From: Patiriisocius marinus
GTDB taxonomy: Bacteria > Bacteroidota > Bacteroidia > Flavobacteriales > Flavobacteriaceae
Assembly (NCBI RefSeq): GCF_008974325.1
Contig: NZ_BKCG01000001.1
Location: forward strand, 1,079,346-1,143,345
DNA length: 64,000 bases
Reading direction: 5' to 3'
How positions within the stretch are numbered: position 1 is the first letter of the stretch; every line of letters starts with the position of its first letter. Below, one piece after another: positions 37,714-46,482 of the stretch. The notes under the pieces are model-generated. The model was given only the letters and a program-made list of their open reading frames with translations, did not search any database and was not told the origin of the DNA. The translations under genes were made by a program, and so were the position numbers.

Positions 37714-38493
37714 ATGAAAGATCAGCTTAAAGTTACTTTAGTTCAATCGCATTTATTTTGGGAAAACCCAGAGGCTAATCGTGTGCATTTTTCAAAATTA
37801 TTTGAAGAAATTAAAGAACAGACTGATCTTATTATTTTACCAGAAATGTTTACTTCTGGCTTTACAATGAATGCTACCGTAATTGCTGAGGCTTCAAATG
37901 GTCCATCCGTTTTATGGATGATATCTGAAGCAAAAAAGAACAATGCAGCTATTACAGGGAGTCTAATAATAGAAGAAGAGGGAGTTTATTATAATAGATT
38001 GTTTTTTGTGCAACCAGATGGCTCAATTGAAACGTATGATAAAAAGCACACATTTACACTTGCTGGTGAGCATAAAATATTTAAGGCAGGAAATAGTTTG
38101 AAGCAAATCGAATATAAAGGTTGGAAAATTAGACCTTTAGTATGTTACGATTTGCGTTTTCCAGTTTGGGCAAGAAATACAGATCACTATGATATAGTTC
38201 TGTATGTGGCAAACTGGCCAGAAAGAAGAGTTGCTGCTTGGGATGCTTTATTAAAAGCACGAGCTATTGAAAATATGGCTTATTGCATTGGCGTAAATAG
38301 AACAGGACTTGACGGTAACGGACATCAATATACTGGACATTCTGCAGTTTACGATGTTTTAGGAAAACACATATCAACGGCATCGTTTGAAAATGAGTTT
38401 ATAGATACAATTACTTTAGAAAAAACACATATTGAGAAAAACAGAAAGCATTTACAGTTTCTAAATGATGCAGATAGTTTTAATCTAGTTTAA
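37714..38493 (+). CDS. Carbon-nitrogen hydrolase, omega-amidase (YafV/Nit2-like)
   Basis: A 259-aa nitrilase-superfamily amidase. The catalytic triad is Glu44 (LPEMFTSGF), Lys110 (YDKKHTF) and Cys144 (VCYDLRFPVW). The YDKKHTFTLAGEH and YDLRFPVWARN motifs fit the YafV/omega-amidase branch. That branch hydrolyses 2-oxoglutaramate, the by-product of glutamine transaminases, to 2-oxoglutarate and ammonia. A YbdL-like aminotransferase lies upstream at 33673, giving both steps. Its 3' end overlaps the convergent Ig-like lipoprotein gene by 14 bases, and the stop codon lies within that overlap. Confidence 0.9.
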   Translation: MKDQLKVTLVQSHLFWENPEANRVHFSKLFEEIKEQTDLIILPEMFTSGFTMNATVIAEASNGPSVLWMISEAKKNNAAITGSLIIEEEGVYYNRLFFVQPDGSIETYDKKHTFTLAGEHKIFKAGNSLKQIEYKGWKIRPLVCYDLRFPVWARNTDHYDIVLYVANWPERRVAAWDALLKARAIENMAYCIGVNRTGLDGNGHQYTGHSAVYDVLGKHISTASFENEFIDTITLEKTHIEKNRKHLQFLNDADSFNLV

Positions 38494-40105
38494 AACTTTC
38501 ATTCCAACTCCAATTACCTCTTAATTCAATTTTAGTAGGGTAATATACTACGCGTTCAGGTAAAGTACGGCTCAAAAAGTTACCTGTATCCCATTTTTTA
38601 TTATTGTTATCATCGTAGATTATTCTAACAAAATATTTTCCAGGCTTTATATATTTAAATATTATAGGCTCATTTTGACTTAGATGTTTAGATTGTTTTA
38701 CTTCAAACTTTTCATTTACTAGTTCAATTAATAAAGGAAATTTAGAAGCATTCTCTAAGTTAAGCTGGAGCGTTGCAAATTCTGAAGCAGGTTGTACTTG
38801 CTGTTTGTAAGCAATAGAGTCATTAACGTTTCCGTAGTAATCTGTTAAGGCTCCTTTTAGGGTAGTAATTGTATAAGATTTCTCTTCTATTTTATCAAAA
38901 CTTATTGATGCTGTATTGTTTTTAGAATTCAATGCAACAGTAAATTGTTGTGAAATTGTGTCATTGTCAAACACGGTTATTTTTTCCCTATCAATAGATA
39001 ATAAGGGAGTGTTTGTAGCAAGTTTAAATGAATCTACTACTGAAATTCGTTTATCATTTAAGGCAGAAACTTGTAGACTATCTGCATAAAGCTCTCTAAA
39101 TTTTATGACAGTTGTGTCACGAATACTTTTATTAACAGTCACAAGCTCAATAGAGTCAGAAGTGATTTCTGGTTTGAACCATAAGTTCAAGGTGTCTCTA
39201 TTTCGTTCTTTTAAAAGAAGATAATCAAAACCTTCGGCCATTTTTGTAATTATAGTAGCGCTTAAACTGTCACCATTACCTTTATAGCCAATTGAAATAC
39301 GGTTCTTGCTTTCTAATTTAGGTCTGCTAGCTTTAAAATCTGGTATTTCTTTAAACAATTTTAACTCAAACATACTATCTGTTGGTAGCGTTATTGGGGT
39401 GCTGTAATATGCAATTTTATCTTGCTCTGGCTGAAATGTGTAATTTGGTGTCGTTTCCTTTAGTGCGATAAGTTGGTAAGTTCCTTCTTTTAAATTTGTG
39501 AATTCAAAATTGGTAGATTCCCCTTGCGTAGTTGTAATGTAACTGGGCTTTTCAGTAAAAATTAGAGAATCAGAATATTCCTCAGTAATTTCATAAAGCA
39601 TGACCGTACTTGGATGTTGCGGCGCTGCTAATAAAGCATCAGCAACTGAACCTTTCAGCGTTAAACTGTCAATATATGTTCCAGTTGAAAAAACATATTT
39701 AAAGTTAGGGAATATGTTGCCCTCATTGTTATCAACGATACTATTTCCAAAGTTAAAAGAATATGTAGTATGCTCTTTTAAGGTGTCAAGAATTTTAATG
39801 CGCAATTGTTTAGATACACTAGTTGGTGTTATAATTGGTGCATATTTTAATGGTGGGGAAATTAATAGCTCCTTTGAAACATCTTTAAGCTTTATGTATT
39901 CATCAAAGCTTATTCTTATTTCAGACTCATCAAAACTAGTGGTAAAGTTTTCAGGAATACTTCGCACAATAACTGGCGGAATACTGTCTTTTAATCCTCC
40001 GCTTGGCCTTCCTTTTTTAGCACAGTCTGTAAAAGCCAGAAAAAATAGCGCAATAATAGGGAGATACAAGTATCGATACGTTTTGGATGTAGGTTTTTGC
40101 ATCAT
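38480..40105 (-). CDS. Ig-like domain (Big_5/SbsA-like) lipoprotein
   Basis: A 541-aa envelope lipoprotein. The signal sequence ends near LAFTDCAKKG, with a lipobox-like Cys. An N-terminal SbsA-type Ig-like domain follows (residues ~40-145: SIPENFTTSFDESEIRISFD, then FNFGNSIVDNNEGN). Further beta-sandwich segments and a C-terminal region (GKYFVRIIYDDNNNKKWDTG) resemble carboxypeptidase-regulatory folds. This architecture is common in flavobacteria as a protein of unknown function. Start is the ATG at 40105; a TTG start nine bases earlier is also open. It is followed by the convergent omega-amidase. Upstream comF is on the same strand, 44 bases away. Confidence 0.85.
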   Translation of the reverse strand: MMQKPTSKTYRYLYLPIIALFFLAFTDCAKKGRPSGGLKDSIPPVIVRSIPENFTTSFDESEIRISFDEYIKLKDVSKELLISPPLKYAPIITPTSVSKQLRIKILDTLKEHTTYSFNFGNSIVDNNEGNIFPNFKYVFSTGTYIDSLTLKGSVADALLAAPQHPSTVMLYEITEEYSDSLIFTEKPSYITTTQGESTNFEFTNLKEGTYQLIALKETTPNYTFQPEQDKIAYYSTPITLPTDSMFELKLFKEIPDFKASRPKLESKNRISIGYKGNGDSLSATIITKMAEGFDYLLLKERNRDTLNLWFKPEITSDSIELVTVNKSIRDTTVIKFRELYADSLQVSALNDKRISVVDSFKLATNTPLLSIDREKITVFDNDTISQQFTVALNSKNNTASISFDKIEEKSYTITTLKGALTDYYGNVNDSIAYKQQVQPASEFATLQLNLENASKFPLLIELVNEKFEVKQSKHLSQNEPIIFKYIKPGKYFVRIIYDDNNNKKWDTGNFLSRTLPERVVYYPTKIELRGNWSWNESFKLD

Positions 40106-40148
40106 TATCAACAAAAATAAGGAAACTTCTTTTTGTGTGAACTATAAA

Positions 40149-40829
40149 TTAAGATAGGGTTATGGCAATCACAGCAAAACTAATTTTTACACCTTTAACT
40201 TTTAGTAATTCTAAGGCACAATTTTCTAAAGTTGCTCCAGTAGTTAATATGTCATCGACAACTAATATATGTTTATTTTCTAATTCTGAAATATTCGCCA
40301 ATTGAAAAACGGTGCTTTGTTCACTTCTTTTATATCTAGACTTAAAAACTTGCGAACGTGTTCGTGTTTTCTTTAAAAGCACATCTTCTCTGTAATCTAT
40401 TTGTAATGAAGATGCTATTTCGGTTCCAAAACCAGTAACTTGATTATAACCTCTTTTTTGTTTTCTTTTACGATGTAATGGTACTGGAATTACGATGTCG
40501 ATATCTTTGTATTCAGGAATTTCGACAAGTTCTGCACCTAACCATTTTCCAAAAAAGGCGCTAATATTTTCTTGTCCTTTGTATTTTAAATTATGAAGAA
40601 TCGTTTGTGTTATTCCTTTTTTCTGAAATGCTATTAATGCAGTTGCATTTTCTACTTTGATACGTCCATAAAAAAAATCGAGCATTGTAGAAGCTCCCGT
40701 ATTATGAAAGGATGCCAATGGTAGCTGATGTCTACAACTTACACATAATACTTTTTCTTTAGTATTTAGTGTTTTTGAACAAGCACTGCAAACTTTTGGA
40801 AATAAGGTATTTAACAATAGGTGCAGCAT
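40149..40829 (-). CDS. comF: ComF family phosphoribosyltransferase-like protein
   Basis: A 226-aa protein with an N-terminal zinc finger (CSACSKTLN, then CVSCRHQLP). A phosphoribosyltransferase fold follows, with the PRPP loop ILVVDDILTTGATL, plus VIPVPLHRKRKQKRGYNQ, a hallmark of ComF/GntX. In competent bacteria ComF is needed for DNA uptake or processing; elsewhere the role is unclear. Length is typical. It is likely cotranscribed with the downstream Ig-like lipoprotein and divergent from the coiled-coil gene. Confidence 0.93.
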   Translation of the reverse strand: MLHLLLNTLFPKVCSACSKTLNTKEKVLCVSCRHQLPLASFHNTGASTMLDFFYGRIKVENATALIAFQKKGITQTILHNLKYKGQENISAFFGKWLGAELVEIPEYKDIDIVIPVPLHRKRKQKRGYNQVTGFGTEIASSLQIDYREDVLLKKTRTRSQVFKSRYKRSEQSTVFQLANISELENKHILVVDDILTTGATLENCALELLKVKGVKISFAVIAITLS

Positions 40830-40901
40830 ATTTTATAATTTCTTTTAGACTTTATTAATTAGCGACGCAGTACTTTAGCCCAATATTTATTTAATTACAC
40901 A

Positions 40902-41783
40902 ATGACTGAAACAAATAATAGTACCCGCTTTAAAGTATTAATAGGCGTATTGAGCGCATTATTAATAGGACTTGCAATTTACACCTTCACACTTTTTAAG
41001 GATAGTAAAGAGACAATAAGCACGATTGAAAAAGATAAAATTGAAGTGCAAAATGAACTTGAAGACCTTATTGAGAATTATAACGAGATAATTCTTGAAA
41101 ATGAATCTAAAGATACTCAATTACTTGCAGCCAGAGAACGTATAGTAATGTTGCTAGACTCTGTTAAAGATTCTGAAGCAAATGTGGCTTTAATTAGGCG
41201 TTATAGAGGAGAAATAGACAAACTAAAATCTGAACGAGTTGTACTTTTTAGAAGAGCAGATTCTCTAAAATTAGCAAATCAACGATTATCTATGGAGCGC
41301 GACAGCACTACAGTTATGCTCAATGAAACTATAAAAGTTGTTGATTCTGTAAATATATCAAATCAAGAGCTTACTAAAACAGTTGAAAAAGCTGCGCTAT
41401 TAGGAATTACAAACCTAAGTGGTGATGCAGTAATCGTAAGAAATAGTGGTAAAATAGTTGACACGCGTAGATCTAGCAGAGCAGATAAAATACGCGCTTG
41501 TTACACCTTAGCTCCTAATACAATAGCTCAAAAAGGAGATAGAATGCTTTATGTTCAGGTTATTAATCCAGAAAATAATGTTATAGGCGTTAAGGAAACT
41601 ATGTCGTTTGCGAATGGCGACTTAACATATAGTGCAACAACAAATGTATTTTACGAAAATGAAGCCCTTGATGTTTGTACATTAGTAACAGCAACGGAAG
41701 ATGAACTAATTGAAGGTCGTTATGTTGTAACCGTTTTTGATCAGGGAAGATCATTAGGAAGCACGATTATTGATTTAAAATAA
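40902..41783 (+). CDS. Membrane-anchored coiled-coil protein of unknown function
   Basis: A 293-aa protein with one N-terminal transmembrane helix (VLIGVLSALLIGLAIYTFTL). A long coiled coil (about 40-165) rich in E, K, R and L follows, then a C-terminal beta domain (residues ~170-293: ITNLSGDAVIVRNSGKIVD, ending in GRSLGSTIIDLK). The domain order resembles conserved Bacteroidota proteins sometimes labelled chromosome-partitioning, but no ParA, SMC or ATPase motif is present, so I do not use that name. A hairpin terminator follows. It may span the periplasm and bind a partner there (inference). Confidence 0.85.
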   Translation: MTETNNSTRFKVLIGVLSALLIGLAIYTFTLFKDSKETISTIEKDKIEVQNELEDLIENYNEIILENESKDTQLLAARERIVMLLDSVKDSEANVALIRRYRGEIDKLKSERVVLFRRADSLKLANQRLSMERDSTTVMLNETIKVVDSVNISNQELTKTVEKAALLGITNLSGDAVIVRNSGKIVDTRRSSRADKIRACYTLAPNTIAQKGDRMLYVQVINPENNVIGVKETMSFANGDLTYSATTNVFYENEALDVCTLVTATEDELIEGRYVVTVFDQGRSLGSTIIDLK

Positions 41784-41844
41784 TTTTTCTGCAGGTTAAA
41801 ACCCTATAGTTTTCTACTTAAAATTTCAGAAGAAAAATAAATTT

Positions 41845-41876
41845 AAATCCGCTACAATCAAATCGTAGCGGATTTT
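41845..41876 (+). terminator. Terminator of the coiled-coil gene
   Basis: An 11-bp perfect stem (AAATCCGCTAC and GTAGCGGATTT) has a 9-base loop, then TTTT. It directly precedes the glycyl-tRNA synthetase -7 box, leaving no room for another element. Confidence 0.7.
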
Positions 41877-41877
41877 C

Positions 41878-41885
41878 TATTTTTG
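41878..41885 (+). promoter_or_regulatory. -7 promoter box of glycyl-tRNA synthetase
   Basis: TATTTTTG matches TAnnTTTG exactly. It ends only 5 bases before the ATG at 41891, so the transcript would start at or next to the start codon. No clear -33 is available because the preceding bases form the terminator stem. Confidence 0.4.
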
Positions 41886-41890
41886 CATCT

Positions 41891-43432
41891 ATGGCAAATA
41901 ATGAAGATCAGTTTAAAAAGGTAATTGGGCACGCAAAGGAGTATGGATACATCTTTGGCTCAAGTGAAATTTACGATGGATTGAGTGCGGTTTATGATTA
42001 CGCTCAAAACGGAGTTGAATTAAAGAAAAATATTCGCGAATATTGGTGGCAATCTATGGTGTATATGCACCAAAATATAGTTGGGATTGATGCAGCAATA
42101 TTAATGCATCCTAAAACCTGGAAAGCTTCAGGACACGTCGATGCATTTAGTGATCCGTTAATTGATAATAAGGATTCTAAAAAGAGATATCGTGCAGATG
42201 TACTTGTAGAAGATTATGCAGAAAAACTTGAGCAAAAAGCACAAAAAGAAATTAAAAAGGCTGCAAAGCGTTTTGGTGAAGCTTTTAACGAGGAAGAGTT
42301 TGTAACAACTAATCCACGTGTAGTGGGGTACCTTAGTAAGAAAGCCGAAATTTTAAGTAGATTAGCCCGTTCACTAGAAAGTGAAGATCTTGCTGATGTT
42401 AAATTGCTTATTGAAGAACTTGAAATAGCTTGCCCATTGAGTGGAAGCAGAAATTGGACTGACGTTAAACAGTTTAATTTAATGTTTGGGACTAAGTTAG
42501 GGGCAAGTGCAGAAACTGCAACCGATTTATATTTACGTCCAGAAACAGCTCAAGGAATATTTGTAAATTTTTTAAATGTGCAAAAGACAGGAAGAATGAA
42601 AATTCCTTTTGGAATAGCACAAACAGGAAAAGCGTTCAGGAATGAAATAGTTGCTCGTCAGTTTATATTTAGAATGCGTGAATTTGAACAAATGGAAATG
42701 CAATTTTTTGTGCGACCAGGTGAGGAAATGAAGTGGTACGATCACTGGAAAGAATACCGTTTAAACTGGCATTTATCATTAGGAATGGGTAAAGAAAATT
42801 ACCGTTTCCATGATCACGAAAAATTAGCGCATTACGCAAATGCAGCTTCAGATATTGAATTTAATTTTCCATTTGGTTTTAAAGAATTAGAAGGAATCCA
42901 CTCAAGAACCGATTTTGATTTAAAAGCACACGAAGAGCACAGTGGTAAAAAACTCAAATTTTACGATCCAGAATTAGGTGAAAACTATACACCTTACGTG
43001 GTAGAGACTTCGATTGGTTTAGATAGAATGTTTTTAGCAGTATTGAGCCATTCGTTAATGGATGAGAAGCTCGAAGATGGATCTAGCAGAACAGTATTGA
43101 AATTACCATCTGTATTAGCTCCTGTAAAAGCAGCGGTATTTCCATTAGTTAAGAAAGATGGATTGCCTGAATTAGCGCAAGAAATTATTGAAGATCTACA
43201 ATGGGATCACAATGTATTTTATGATGAGAAAGATGCTGTTGGAAAACGTTACCGTCGTCAAGATGCAGCAGGAACACCATTTTGTATTACAGTAGATCAT
43301 CAAACTCTAGAAGATAAAACTGTTACTATTCGTCATAGAGATACCATGGAACAAGAGCGTGTAGCAATTGCAGATTTAAATGCTATTATCTCAAAGGATG
43401 TTTCAATGAAAGCATGGTTAAGTAAAAAATAA
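41891..43432 (+). CDS. glyS: Glycyl-tRNA synthetase (single-chain, class II)
   Basis: A 513-aa alpha2-type glycyl-tRNA synthetase that charges tRNA-Gly. The class II motifs are AKEYGYIFGSSEIYDGLSAV near the N-terminus, YLRPETAQGIFVNF, GIAQTGKAFRNEI (motif 2 region) and TSIGLDRMFLAVL (motif 3). A C-terminal anticodon-binding domain follows (AAVFPLVKKDGLPELAQEI, then RYRRQDAAGTPFCITVDH). This is the eukaryote/archaea-like form used by Bacteroidota instead of the GlyQ/GlyS tetramer. Length is normal. It is a single-gene unit with a terminator on each side. Confidence 0.97.
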   Translation: MANNEDQFKKVIGHAKEYGYIFGSSEIYDGLSAVYDYAQNGVELKKNIREYWWQSMVYMHQNIVGIDAAILMHPKTWKASGHVDAFSDPLIDNKDSKKRYRADVLVEDYAEKLEQKAQKEIKKAAKRFGEAFNEEEFVTTNPRVVGYLSKKAEILSRLARSLESEDLADVKLLIEELEIACPLSGSRNWTDVKQFNLMFGTKLGASAETATDLYLRPETAQGIFVNFLNVQKTGRMKIPFGIAQTGKAFRNEIVARQFIFRMREFEQMEMQFFVRPGEEMKWYDHWKEYRLNWHLSLGMGKENYRFHDHEKLAHYANAASDIEFNFPFGFKELEGIHSRTDFDLKAHEEHSGKKLKFYDPELGENYTPYVVETSIGLDRMFLAVLSHSLMDEKLEDGSSRTVLKLPSVLAPVKAAVFPLVKKDGLPELAQEIIEDLQWDHNVFYDEKDAVGKRYRRQDAAGTPFCITVDHQTLEDKTVTIRHRDTMEQERVAIADLNAIISKDVSMKAWLSKK

Positions 43433-43473
43433 TTTTGGAAAAGCATTCGAACTATTTTTTAATAGTAGAAAAG

Positions 43474-43512
43474 AAAAGGCTGCATGTTTCATATGAAATA
43501 TGCAGCCTTTTT
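43474..43512. terminator. Loopless palindromic bidirectional terminator
   Basis: AAAAGGCTGCAT pairs with ATGCAGCCTTTT. A G-U pair and TTTCAT/ATGAAA continue the stem without a loop (19 pairs in all). T runs outside both ends fit termination of the synthetase gene and of the convergent lipoprotein gene. Confidence 0.8.
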
Positions 43513-43537
43513 AAATTTATTAAAGTTGAAAAGTAAG

Positions 43538-43894
43538 TTATTTAGTTCTCATTTCAACTAATTCCACAGGATTTGCCTTTGTACAACGATTCATCATTCT
43601 AAGACCTCTAAAAGTAAACCATACTTTCATACCGTCTTTTTTGTAAGCGTCTTCAATGTTAATTGGGTCATACATAACACTTTCTTTTCCATCTGTTTTT
43701 ATAACAAAAGGGCAATCACCATCAGCTTTACTTGCTACAATTGTTCCAGCCAAAAAGCCTGCGTCCATCATTTCTGTATCAGTCATAGTTGTTTTCATGT
43801 TTGATATTTCAGAATCGCTCGATGCTTTTTTTGAATTACAGCTAACTGTTAAGCAAACGCAAAGAGTAATCATTACTATTTTAAATATTTTCAT
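43538..43894 (-). CDS. Small lipoprotein of unknown function
   Basis: A 118-aa lipoprotein: signal peptide MKIFKIVMITLCVCLTVSC with lipobox Cys19. The mature part includes GFLAGTIVASKADGDCPFVI, then MYDPINIEDAYKKDGMKVWF and FRGLRMMNRCTKANPVELVE. Two further cysteines are present. The pattern (a short beta domain with GTIV...CPF...V.F) resembles small periplasmic proteins of Bacteroidota with no assigned function. A methionine-rich stretch (MKTTMTDTEMMDAG) precedes the domain. It is a single-gene unit, convergent with the synthetase. Confidence 0.8.
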   Translation of the reverse strand: MKIFKIVMITLCVCLTVSCNSKKASSDSEISNMKTTMTDTEMMDAGFLAGTIVASKADGDCPFVIKTDGKESVMYDPINIEDAYKKDGMKVWFTFRGLRMMNRCTKANPVELVEMRTK

Positions 43895-44055
43895 AGTTCT
43901 TGGTTTAAGTTTATGAGGTGAAAATTACAAATATTGTGCCTTTATTAAACATTTAGTGAGAGTTTTTTAATCTATGATATTATTTGATATGAAATATAAC
44001 ATACTGTAAGTGTTGATTTTAAGTTAGTTACAAACTCATATTTAACTCATTAATG

Positions 44056-44086
44056 TTTGTTTTGTCACTTATTGATGGTATTTTTA
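44056..44086 (+). promoter_or_regulatory. Probable promoter of the first T9SS cargo gene
   Basis: TTTG (44056-44059), a 19-base spacer, and TATTTTTA (44079-44086, seven of eight to TAnnTTTG) lie 37 bases before the ATG at 44123. Confidence 0.4.
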
Positions 44087-44122
44087 TACAATTAAACTTT
44101 ATAACTAAAAATTACTATAAAA

Positions 44123-46309
44123 ATGAAAATTACAAAACTACTTTTGGGTGCGGCACTATTCGTTACGGCGAGTATTTCGGCTCAACAATTAGAACAATTT
44201 CCCGCTACCGAAACTGGAATGATGGGAGCGCCAATTAATGTTCCAAGTTTAGCAGATCAATTGCGAAACGGAACTTTTATTGAAGCAGATCAAACACCAC
44301 AAGAAGGACGTCCAAAAAGACAAAGAGGTAATCATGTTGTTCCAGGAAAGGGGAGTGATATTAATGATCCATTAGTACAAAAAAATAGAGCGCCATTACA
44401 TAATTCAAAAGCACCTTCATTAGTTTTTGATGCTGATGCAAACTCTCAGTCAACTCCATCAGATCCAACAGGAGCTGTAGGACCAAATCACTATATTGGA
44501 GCTTGGAATTCAGCTTTCCGTATTTTCGATAAAAGTGGAAACCCACTTACAAACGAAGCGTCTTTAGCTTCTATTTTCCCAGGAAACTCCATTGGAGATC
44601 CTATTGTATTTTTTGATCCGTATATTGAAAATGGACCAGGAGAGCCAAGAGGTCGTTTTGTTATTACAGAATTTGACAGTAACCCAAATGGATTTAATGT
44701 AGCAGTTTGTCAAGGACCAGATCCAGTAAATGACGGTTGGTACGTATACACTACAGGTTTTTCAACGGGTCAGTTTCCAGATTACACTAAATTTTCAGTA
44801 TGGAGTGATGCCTATTATGTAACTGCTAATATTGGTCAAACTAATAGAGTTTTTGCAGTCGAGCGTGAGCAAATGGCTCAAGGATTACCAGCGCAACGTG
44901 TTGCTTTTCCATTACCTGGAATATCCACAAGTGGTTTTTATAGCCCACATGGTTTTTCTGCTACTGGTGGATCTGAACCAGAAATTGGAAACTTTAGTGT
45001 CGTATATATGCAAGATGATGCATGGGCAGGTGTTAGTGATGATCACTTAAAAATATGGACTTTTAATGTAGATTGGGATACAACATCTAACTCTACTGTA
45101 TCTGCAGCACAAATACTTCCAGTAACTGATTTTACAGGTGTATTTGATGGTGGTGGTTTTTCAAACTTAGATCAGCCAGGTGGTGGTGCAGATATTGATG
45201 CATTACAAGCTACTGTAATGAATCAAGCACAGTTTAGAAAATTTGACGGATACAATTCAGCATTATTAAACTTTGTTGTTGATACTGAAGCTGGTGCAGC
45301 TGAATTAGCAGGAATACGTTGGTATGAGTTACGTCAAACAGCTCAAGGTGAGCCTTGGACAATTTTTCAAGAAGGAACATACACAGCGCCAGATGGTAGA
45401 GATGCATTTTCTGGAAGTATGGTAATGGATATTTTTGGTAACATTGGTATGGCATATAGCTCAGTAAGTGATACAGAGCGTATTTCAATTAGATACACAG
45501 GAAGAAGAAATGGTGATCCAGCAGGTGATATGACTATTGCTGAAGAGTTAATAGCTCAGAGTACAGCAAACTGTCCAGGAAACCGTTTTGCAGATTACGT
45601 ACATTTATCTATTGATCCTTTAGATGATAGCACAATGTGGCATATTGCAGAGTATTTTAACACAAATAGACGTGATGTTGTAGGTGTATTTAATCAAAGT
45701 GAAGCAGTTGTAAATGATGTTGCAGTAATCAACTTAACACCTAACACAGCTTCTGCTTTAACAAATGCAGAAACAATAACGATCGAATTACAAAACTACG
45801 GGACTGCTGCACAAACTGGAATTCCTGTAACATATAGTATTGATGGTTCAGCACCAATTGCTGAGGTTTATACTGGAACTTTAGCTCCAGGAGCAACTGA
45901 TACATATAGTTTTACTGTAACTGCAGATTTATCTGCAGTACAAACATTCCGTATTGAAACTACAGCGAATGCTGCTGGAGATACCAATGCATTTAACAAT
46001 GTTTATGGTGAAAATGTTCGTAATAGTGAATTATTATCAATAAATGATCTTGAATTATCTAATGCAGATTTAGTAGTTACATCTTCAGATAACAAAAACT
46101 TCGTTATCTCTATGACTACTACGTATGATAAGGTTTTACCTTTATCAGTTTATGATATTAGCGGAAAGCTTCTAGCCTTTAATAACTTAATTAAAGAAGG
46201 AAACAAATATCGTTATGAATTAGATATGAGTTACGTTGCTTCAGGTGTTTATTTAGTGAAATTAGGTTCTGGTGATTTAGAAAAATCAGCTAAATTTATA
46301 GTTAAGTAA
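44123..46309 (+). CDS. Large T9SS-secreted surface protein (tandem copy 1)
   Basis: A 728-aa exported protein with a signal peptide ending in SISAQQ. A basic linker (GRPKRQRGNHVVPGKG) precedes a ~400-residue domain marked by SDPTGAVGPNHYIGAWNSAF, FQEGTYTAPDGRDAF and FADYVHLSIDPLDDSTMW. A CARDB-like sandwich follows (TITIELQNYGTAAQTGIPV, then YTGTLAPGATDTYSF). The C-terminus is a T9SS sorting domain (LSVYDISGKLL, SYVASGVYLVKL, SAKFIVK). It is paralogous to the next gene. No catalytic residues are recognised. A terminator after it suggests separate transcription of the two copies. Confidence 0.9.
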   Translation: MKITKLLLGAALFVTASISAQQLEQFPATETGMMGAPINVPSLADQLRNGTFIEADQTPQEGRPKRQRGNHVVPGKGSDINDPLVQKNRAPLHNSKAPSLVFDADANSQSTPSDPTGAVGPNHYIGAWNSAFRIFDKSGNPLTNEASLASIFPGNSIGDPIVFFDPYIENGPGEPRGRFVITEFDSNPNGFNVAVCQGPDPVNDGWYVYTTGFSTGQFPDYTKFSVWSDAYYVTANIGQTNRVFAVEREQMAQGLPAQRVAFPLPGISTSGFYSPHGFSATGGSEPEIGNFSVVYMQDDAWAGVSDDHLKIWTFNVDWDTTSNSTVSAAQILPVTDFTGVFDGGGFSNLDQPGGGADIDALQATVMNQAQFRKFDGYNSALLNFVVDTEAGAAELAGIRWYELRQTAQGEPWTIFQEGTYTAPDGRDAFSGSMVMDIFGNIGMAYSSVSDTERISIRYTGRRNGDPAGDMTIAEELIAQSTANCPGNRFADYVHLSIDPLDDSTMWHIAEYFNTNRRDVVGVFNQSEAVVNDVAVINLTPNTASALTNAETITIELQNYGTAAQTGIPVTYSIDGSAPIAEVYTGTLAPGATDTYSFTVTADLSAVQTFRIETTANAAGDTNAFNNVYGENVRNSELLSINDLELSNADLVVTSSDNKNFVISMTTTYDKVLPLSVYDISGKLLAFNNLIKEGNKYRYELDMSYVASGVYLVKLGSGDLEKSAKFIVK

Positions 46310-46330
46310 TACTGATCATTAAATTATTTG

Positions 46331-46363
46331 AAAGGGGAGACTTATTTAAGTCTCCCCTTTTTT
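46331..46363 (+). terminator. Strong rho-independent terminator
   Basis: A perfect 14-bp stem (AAAGGGGAGACTTA and TAAGTCTCCCCTTT) with a 2-base loop is followed by T to 46363. It ends the first T9SS cargo gene. Confidence 0.9.
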
Positions 46364-46482
46364 CATTTTAATAATGTAATATTTGTCCCACAATAGAAGA
46401 AGTAGAGAACTTAAATGCGTGTTAATTATGTTAATATCTAGTATATTAGCAGACAATTAAATACAAACTAAATTATTACGTT

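Noticed and set aside
40902..41783. Chromosome-partitioning (ParA) identity sometimes given to this type of gene
   Set aside because: No Walker motifs or SMC-type heads are present; only a membrane helix, a coiled coil and a beta domain.
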